NCBI GenBank assembly: GCA_949752735.1
Contig: OX457040.1
Span: 4,195,583-4,259,582 of the forward strand
Reading direction: 5' to 3'
DNA: 64,000 nucleotides
DNA from: Lumbricus terrestris
Taxonomy: Eukaryota; Annelida; Clitellata; Crassiclitellata; Lumbricidae
Part shown: positions 58,335-64,000 of the stretch, piece after piece
Layout: the number at the start of each line of letters is the position of its first letter
Numbering within the stretch: position 1 is the first letter of the stretch
Translations under genes and position numbers: made by a program
The notes under the pieces: model-generated
What the model was told of the DNA's origin: nothing
Databases searched by the model: none
The model's input: only the letters and a program-made list of their open reading frames with translations

Positions 58335-58556
58335 ATGTGCACTTACTATAGCGCCACTTCAAGCTCACTCCTCAGAGGCGCTCCCGACTACAGATTGGAC
58401 ACTGCATAGGAGTTTCATGCCTATAAGCGCTGAGCAATTGTGAGTGAAGAACTTGTCCAAGGTCCCTAACGCAGCGACTTGAGGTGGATTCGAACCTGCA
58501 ACCCTCCGGCTGCAAGGCAACGAACATACCCACTACACCACCGTGCCCTACTGCCT
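58335..58556 (-). repeat. tRNA-derived SINE, copy 2
   Basis: Minus strand: GGGCACGGTGGTGTAGTGGG (A box), 38 or so bases later GGTTGCAGGTTCGAATCCAC (B box), then a tRNA-unrelated body and a tail GTGGCGCTATAGTAAGTGC. The tail resembles those of the LINE fragments here, so a LINE of that group may have mobilised it. Copy 1 is at 40,690-40,870. Confidence 0.82.
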
Positions 58557-58607
58557 ATGGTCATATTGTCTTAGGTTAGAACAATGGCAAATAGGCCTAC
58601 GCATATA

Positions 58608-59824
58608 CACCGTGGTTCAAAAAAAAGTAAGCCAAATTGTTTTGCATATATCTTTAAGACCTGACGACATATCACGCTAAAATTTTCCAGATATTTAGAG
58701 AATTGGACAAAGAATATGATTCCAAAATTTCATGAGATAAAGTTGAACTGATAAAAAGATATGAATCTTTCAACTTCATATGCGGAAATTTCACTTTGCA
58801 AGCAGTTTTCTGCTATATTCAGTAAAATGTAAGCCAAACTTTTTTCTTACATCTCTAATGTCTGATGACCAATCATACTAAAATTTTCTCAATATTTAGA
58901 GAATTAAACCAAGAATAGGATTCCAGAATATCATGTCATAAATTTGAACGGATAGAAAGATATGGATATCTCAACTTCAACTCCCGAAATATCAGTTTTT
59001 AGCAATTAAGTCTGTTATGGTGTCCGTTGCGGTTTCGGCGCTTGGTCGTTCCCATTTAGTCTTCATTGATCCTGGAGTAAAATTAATGGAACCCATTACT
59101 GTGACGTTCTGCTGTCACACAATCTACCTGTAATCAGAAATCTAGCCCCAAAAGGCTGCTTTTTCAACAGGACAGTGCCCCAGCACACAGAGCCAAGGAA
59201 ACCTTAGAAATTCTGACAAGAGAGACGCTAGACTTCATTTCTCCCACATTATGGCCTCTGAACAGCCCAGATTTGAATCCTGTCGACTATAAAGTGTGGA
59301 GCGTGATGCAAGACTTAGTCTACCAGACAACAATCCATGGTAGAAACGATCTGAAGCAACGCTCGTTGGAAGTGTGTGATCGCCTGGACCAGAGCATAAT
59401 CGACGGTGCTGTTGCTCAATGGCGCCAGCGCCTCCAGGCTGGTGTGCAAGCAGCAGGAGGAGGACATTTTGAGTATCTTATTTAATTCAATAATCAAACC
59501 ATACTGTTAGAATAATATTGGTGGTTCAATTCTCTACATATCTGGAAAATCTTAGCCTGATTAATCATCAGGTATTAGAGATATAAAAAAACAACTTGAC
59601 TTACATTTCATTGAATCTAACAGAAAATTGCTTGTAAACTGAAATTTCCGCATATGAAGTTGAAAGATACGTATCTTTTTATCCGTTCAACTTTATCTCT
59701 TGAAATTTTGGAGTCATATTTTTAGTCCAATTCTCTAAATACTTGGAAAATTTTAGCGTGATATGTCATCAGATCTTAGAGATATATGAAAAACAATTTG
59801 GCTTACTTTTTTTGAACCACGGTG
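58608..59824 (+). mobile_element. Tc1/mariner-superfamily element, 1,217 bp
   Basis: Begins CACCGTGGTTCAAAAAAAAG and ends in the reverse complement CTTTTTTTGAACCACGGTG. TA flanks both ends (58,606-58,607 and 59,825-59,826). The inverted repeats extend for about 370 bp, and each arm holds two diverged direct repeats of about 185 bp. A transposase relic lies on the plus strand in between. Confidence 0.92.
59000..59485 (+). pseudogene. Mariner-type transposase, frameshifted C-terminal half
   Basis: The first frame gives MVSVAVSALGRSHLVFIDPG, with the break near 59,085. After it the frame ending at 59,485 encodes LLFQQDSAPAHRAKETLEI, LWPLNSPDLNPVDYKVWSVM and SIIDGAVAQWRQRLQAGV, ending GGHFEYLI. 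QQDSAPAH holds the second catalytic Asp and NPVDY the third. 37 residues lie between them, which would be a DD37D type. The DNA-binding N terminus and first Asp region were not found, so the copy is dead. Confidence 0.82.
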
Positions 59825-60047
59825 TATTATGACGACCCTCTTTGTTCTACGAGCACTACAGTTGTACGTCATTAGCGTTGTTCGTAAACATGGTGCTGAC
59901 TTGCTGTAAGGACGATAGTTTTGATACATGGACTCTGTTAATTCTGAAGACAAATTTTGGACATGACATATTGAACATGCCGCTGAAAAATTGTTCTCAC
60001 AAGGGGCCATTAAAGGGTAGTCGTGGCAACTTGTCTACGCCACCTGG

Positions 60048-60291
60048 CAGTGGCGTAGACAAGGGGGTTTCGGGTTTAAACCCCCTATTGGCCCAGGAAA
60101 AACCTTTTTTAAAGGTTATTTATCCGCTTCAAAAAGAAAAACAATACAAATGCTAGCAGTAACAATTGTTTTTCTTACTTTATTCCCTTTGTTACTTTAT
60201 TCCCTTTTATTTACTGTAATACTATTGGGTTGGTGTCAGAAAGGGCATCCGGCAAGGCCAAAAAATTTGTAAATTCCTTGCTACGCCACTG
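60048..60291. mobile_element. hAT-type MITE, 244 bp
   Basis: Left end CAGTGGCGTAGACAAGG; right end reverse complemented CAGTGGCGTAGCAAGG. The 8-bp flanks CCACCTGG (60,040-60,047) and GCACCTGG (60,292-60,299) match at seven positions. Confidence 0.82.
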
Positions 60292-60423
60292 GCACCTGGG
60301 ATCGCACTGTAGCCTTAATGCGGCCCGTTTGGTATGCTCTTTTGTACTTTTTAGTGATTCTGCAAGGTTGGGGCTCCGCAGTTTTACTGAACATGGCCCA
60401 CATTTTTTTATCCGGTACTGTCA

Positions 60424-60552
<129 letters not shown>

Positions 60553-60596
60553 CGTCGTTATCGTCGTCAATCGTCATTATCATATTCATATTCATA

Positions 60597-60597
<1 letters not shown>

Positions 60598-60664
<67 letters not shown>
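60598..60664. repeat. (ATC)n microsatellite
   Basis: About 22 ATC units preceded by ATATTC repeats. Confidence 0.96.
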
Positions 60665-60714
60665 ATTCAACGTCATCATAATCACACTCGGTGTTGTCGT
60701 CATCATCATCATTT

Positions 60715-60910
60715 TGTCGCTGTCATCGTCGTCATCACTGCATTCTAGTGGTATTTAGGATGGTGGTGAGGACTGTGTAGTGTACGGCATTGTCGAAGCA
60801 ATTACATACGTGGCTAGAAATTTGCTGGGAAAAGCTGAAGAAACAAAATTCTAAAGAGATATAAGTGAATTACGCTTGGAAGAAATTTAAAGTGGAGGAC
60901 GGAAAGCAAA
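60715..60910 (+). repeat. Dispersed repeat family E, fragment
   Basis: ATGGTGGTGAGGACTGTGTA and GGCATTGTCGAAGCAAT match 63,323-63,360. GAAAAGCTGAAGAAACAAAAT and TTGGAAGAAATTTAAAGTGG match 47,270-47,345. Confidence 0.65.
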
Positions 60911-61019
60911 GAAGAATCAAATCATTTATAAAAGCAAACTGGATCATAGCACTGACTGTTGGGTTAATTTAAAAGTACCATTAAGGCCTATCTTTTAATA
61001 GGCTCATCATTCATTCATT

Positions 61020-61165
61020 TCTTCAAGAATCTAAGCTTATATAGCGCTTCTTCGTGGGAACTTCTCAGAAGCGCTCCTGACAGTTTTGAGTTTAATTTTT
61101 AAAAATCAGTAAGAACCCCAGAAAGTAGATGTAGCCCTGTGGGAAAGAAATTCCAGACAACTGTG
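61020..61165 (-). repeat. LINE 3'-end relic
   Basis: TTATATAGCGCTTCTTCGTG and CTCAGAAGCGCTCCTGACAG are the inverted tail of the L2-like LINE family. GGGAAAGAAATTCCAGAC is compatible with the WNSLP-encoding region on the minus strand. Confidence 0.5.
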
Positions 61166-61199
61166 CCGATTACAAGTGTTGTTGAGTTGACCGGGCATC

Positions 61200-61450
61200 T
61201 GGTTTATTTAGGTGCAGTGTCGTTGCGTCCACGTCTGCTAATGAGGCTTGTAGGGTTTCGTTTGACCCCCGCTGCCTGGCTATCCGATAGAAGCGTCGCG
61301 CCAGAGGGATATAAGCAATGCTACCCATTATGCAACCCATTATGCTCCTGAGCTGTGTATGTGTGTGCGCACTCGTGTGCGCAGGATGCACGTGTGTAAT
61401 GAAGTAGATGCAGTGTCTATCTTGTACCATCCTGTGGGGAGGAAGCATTT
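61200..61450 (+). repeat. Dispersed repeat family F, copy 2
   Basis: GTTTGACCCCCGCTGCCTGG, CATTATGCTCCTGAGCTGTG and CATCCTGTGGGGAGGAAGC match 49,085-49,290. Both copies have a TG-rich tract at the same place. Confidence 0.65.
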
Positions 61451-61875
61451 TGGGCTCTCATTTTGATGAAATTGCTCATAATAGCAGTGCCAACAATTCA
61501 TAGTCCTGTTCTAAGACATTCTCACAATTTGATTGCTGAAAAACATGGCTTAAGACTTCAATAAGTGGTCCAACAACACTGTATAAGTTTTTTAAAATTT
61601 CCATATCACAATTGTAAGAATTGAGGCTGTCAACTTAATACAATGGCTCAGTTTTCAATGCTGATACTCATGGTTTAAGTCTGTAAGACTTCAGAGCATC
61701 GCATCCCAATTACTTACAATATTCTGGATTTCCAAGCTGTAGCCGTAGCTTTTAAAACTGTCATCTACACAAAATTATTCATGATTTCAGTGCATAGAGA
61801 CATGGTTTAAAACTGCAATAAATGTCTTCTCCTACTGTTTAAAATATGTTCAATTTGCAAACTTTAATGGTAGCA
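61451..61875. other. Non-coding, no gene
   Basis: AT-rich, with loosely repeated AAAACATGG(C/T)TTAA phrases near 61,540, 61,670 and 61,800. Confidence 0.4.
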
Positions 61876-61884
61876 TTTTCAGAG

Positions 61885-62000
61885 TAACAGGACAATTATA
61901 TCCCGGACAACTACCCCCGCCGGACAATTACCCCGGAGAATTACACCGTACCAATAATTCCCCCCCCCCCAGATAATTACCCCGGACAATTAACCCCCCA
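61885..62000. repeat. Minisatellite of CCCCGGACAATTA units
   Basis: About seven GGACAA(T/C)TA-CCCC units of 13-19 bp. This could be the edge of a transposon, but no matching end was found. Confidence 0.75.
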
Positions 62001-62212
62001 TGCTGAACGAATGACCAAACAACGACTGTATCATATAATAATAGCAACAAAATTTCGATAATATTGCATAATTTTCATTCAGTTTCAGCATTAATTATTA
62101 CACATAGCCTACAATAGTAATAAAGGACTCTGCAAGTAGGCCTACACTACACTCATTGTAGTTGCTGACGATGGTCAGAATTCTTGCATGACTACAGTAT
62201 CAATGTGTATGT

Positions 62213-62480
62213 GCGTGCATGTATGCATGCATGTATGTGCATACATGTATGATTGTATGTATGTGTGTATGTATGTTGGTTTGTGTGTATGTATGTATGT
62301 ATGTATGTATGTATGTATGTATGTATGTATGTATGTATGTATGTATGTATGTATGTATTAATGTATGTTTATATGCATGTATGTATGTGTGTTTGTATGT
62401 ATGTATGCTTGTATGTATACATATGTATGTATATATGTAGGCCTACGCATGTATGTAGGCCTATGTATATTATACGTATG
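62213..62480. repeat. (ATGT)n microsatellite
   Basis: About 18 uninterrupted ATGT units at 62,286-62,358, with variant units on both sides. ACAT-type units follow near 62,625-62,740. Confidence 0.95.
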
Positions 62481-62744
62481 AGCATACATTCAATGCCACA
62501 TGCGGCACAGATGTGTGTAATGTGTATGTGTGTATGTATGCATGTATGTACGTATGTATGTAAATATGCATGTAATACTATATTGTGTATGGATGTAAGT
62601 ATTTATGTCCGTATGGATGTTCGAACATACATGCATGCATAAACACACACAAAATGCATACGTTGGCCTATGTACGTACATGCATATGTACATATATATA
62701 TACACACACATGTATACATATGCACATGCACACATAAACATATG

Positions 62745-63100
62745 TATTACGTTGATTGATGAAAAGTCATTTTTGAAATTTGATGAGCATAGTTGCTAAT
62801 TTAGTTCCTTTTTGGGTACCGTTTAAGTTATGTACAAGAAATTTCAAAATCAAATGCATTTTAAGTGGTGCTCAATGAGCACAAATTTTACATGTAGTTA
62901 TATTCAAAGGTACAAAATGGGTTAATGGCCATGTGATATAGCACACGCCAAATAAAGTTGAATAATGCAAATCATTGAGGTTTTAGTAACTCAAAGGGGA
63001 GATAAGAACTCAGATATTCATTCACTATTACAAAATAATTAACTTAGAAAAGTCCACAATTGAACAGGAATCCTTTGCTGCCTAATAAATATCAGCGTCT
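62745..63100. other. Non-coding, no gene
   Basis: AT-rich with no recognised feature. Confidence 0.4.
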
Positions 63101-63107
63101 TCATCGA

Positions 63108-63300
63108 AATCATCATCGTCGTCATTATCATCATCGTCAGCACCATCAACATGGTGGTCGTCATCATCATTATCATCATAATCGTCATCATGATCATCAT
63201 CGTCGTCATCGTCGTCATCGACGTCGTCGTCATGGTCGTCACCACCTCCATCGTCATGGTCGTCGTCATCATCATCATTTTGTAGCTGTAATCATCGTCA
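63108..63300. repeat. (ATC)/(GTC)-rich microsatellite
   Basis: Interrupted ATC, GTC and ACC trinucleotides. Confidence 0.9.
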
Positions 63301-63319
63301 TCATTGCGTTCTGGCAGTA

Positions 63320-63641
63320 TTTATGATGGTGGTGAGGACTGTGTAAGGCATTGTCAAAGCAATAATGTGGTCCCAACATGGGAATGGGGTATGCAAGCGA
63401 CTCAAATAGCCTCTGCTGCTCAACTGTCCACCCACGCCACCTTCACGGGGTCCCTCCTGTTTCAACGGAGTGCGTGGTGGACGACCGAGTGCTCGCCGGT
63501 ATAAGCGAGTGCCCCATGGGCGAAGAAGCTGAAGGACGGACGATGGACGGCATCGACGCTGAGAGATGGTGTCTCTCTTAAAAACACCGGGAGGAAGGCA
63601 ACGGGAAACCACCTCCCTACTTATCCCGAGTTATATGAAAA
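63320..63641 (+). mobile_element. Probable 5' region of an RTE-like LINE
   Basis: A non-coding leader precedes the LINE frame at 63,642. It contains GGAAGGCAACGGGAAACCAC, a phrase I associate with the 5' part of RTE-like LINEs. Its first 40 bp also occur at 60,763-60,800, so the leader family is dispersed. The element's 5' boundary is not resolved. Confidence 0.5.
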
Positions 63642-64000
63642 ATGACGCCAAACAGAAATTCAGATAACGACGTTAACGATTCAATCCAGACACTGGGGAG
63701 AGTCGCGTTCGGCAGGGGGGAGACAAGGCTCCTTCGGTCGTCAACAAGCGAAATCCTTCCAAACAGAAACAGAGACCAAAAGGGAAAGCTAAACATAGGG
63801 ACATGGAACATAAGAACAATGGCAAGTCCAGGAAAGCTGGCAAATGTGATAGGAGAGATGAGGAGGGCAGAACTTGACATACTAGGACTGGCGGAGGTAA
63901 GATTGAAGGATGGAGGGGAGCTCATAAGCGATGGCATCAAAGTTGTTTATGCTGGAGGAGGTAAGAGTCAGAATGGGATGACCATTCTAATGTCGGATAG
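63642..64000 (+). CDS. RTE-like LINE endonuclease, N-terminal part, open at window end
   Basis: An ATG at 63,642 opens a frame of at least 119 codons that runs off the window without a stop. After about 45 residues of linker comes KLNIGTWNIRTM, followed by RAELDILGLAEVRL and GIKVVYAGGG, then NGMTILMSD. GTWN-RTM and DILGL-E are the first two motifs of the AP-type endonuclease of RTE-like LINEs; Asn in GTWN and Glu in AEVR correspond to metal-binding active-site residues. The protein would nick target DNA to start reverse transcription. No break is seen in the visible part, so this may be a fairly intact copy. Confidence 0.8.
   Translation, partial: MTPNRNSDNDVNDSIQTLGRVAFGRGETRLLRSSTSEILPNRNRDQKGKLNIGTWNIRTMASPGKLANVIGEMRRAELDILGLAEVRLKDGGELISDGIKVVYAGGGKSQNGMTILMSD

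Noticed and set aside
58472..58556. Functional tRNA gene
   Set aside because: A and B boxes are present, but the copy continues into a SINE body, a related copy exists at 40.7 kb and no good acceptor stem is visible.

Overview
This is a stretch of animal nuclear DNA, most likely from a marine invertebrate, that holds no recognisable host gene. It is AT-rich and crowded with (AAT)n, (ATC)n, (ATGT)n and (CA)n microsatellites. It is filled with transposon families typical of metazoans: CR1/L2-like and RTE-like LINEs, tRNA-derived SINEs, hAT, Tc1/mariner and piggyBac elements. An echinoderm or similar deuterostome is plausible but not provable here. All conceptual proteins that can be recognised are transposon-derived, and nearly all are broken.

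Layout. 0-3 kb: a piggyBac-like terminus, then a 2.1-kb hAT-like unit carrying a minisatellite. 3.9-6.7 kb: the C-terminal part of a retroelement protein, split by a 1.84-kb hAT insertion with a perfect 8-bp target duplication, followed by an (AAT)n tail and a Tc1 transposase relic. 7-13.9 kb: degenerate modular repeats and a 574-bp foldback element with a 9-bp target duplication. 13.9-15.5 kb: a piggyBac-like element filled with about 1.1 kb of (ATGT)n. 15.6-29.7 kb: copies of repeat families A, B, C and G, LINE tail fragments, a hAT MITE and a nearly perfect 101-bp hairpin.

29,760-38,460: the main feature, an 8,701-bp giant palindromic element. Its two arms of about 4.3 kb are nearly identical, it ends in AGTAGTG/CACTACT, and it is flanked by the direct duplication AACGTC. 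It sits inside a family A repeat, and other family A copies in this window serve as empty sites. Its arms are chains of tandem arrays and it has no recognisable gene.

38.5-50 kb: a tandem repeat, SINEs, a 2.5-kb non-autonomous hAT element with an exact TSD, and (ATC)n-rich DNA. 49.9-54.5 kb: a 45-bp satellite invaded by a 5'-truncated LINE, the only long coding frame (666 codons with reverse transcriptase motifs). That LINE is in turn invaded by a hAT-like MITE, and a second MITE sits in the satellite. 55.6-57.7 kb: repeated retroposon tails joined to (ATC)n. 58.3-60.3 kb: a SINE, a complete but defective 1,217-bp mariner element, and a hAT MITE. 63.6 kb to the end: the start of an RTE-like LINE open reading frame that runs off the window.

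The window is best read as a stratified transposon graveyard in which several insertion events can be dated relative to each other by nesting and target-site duplications.
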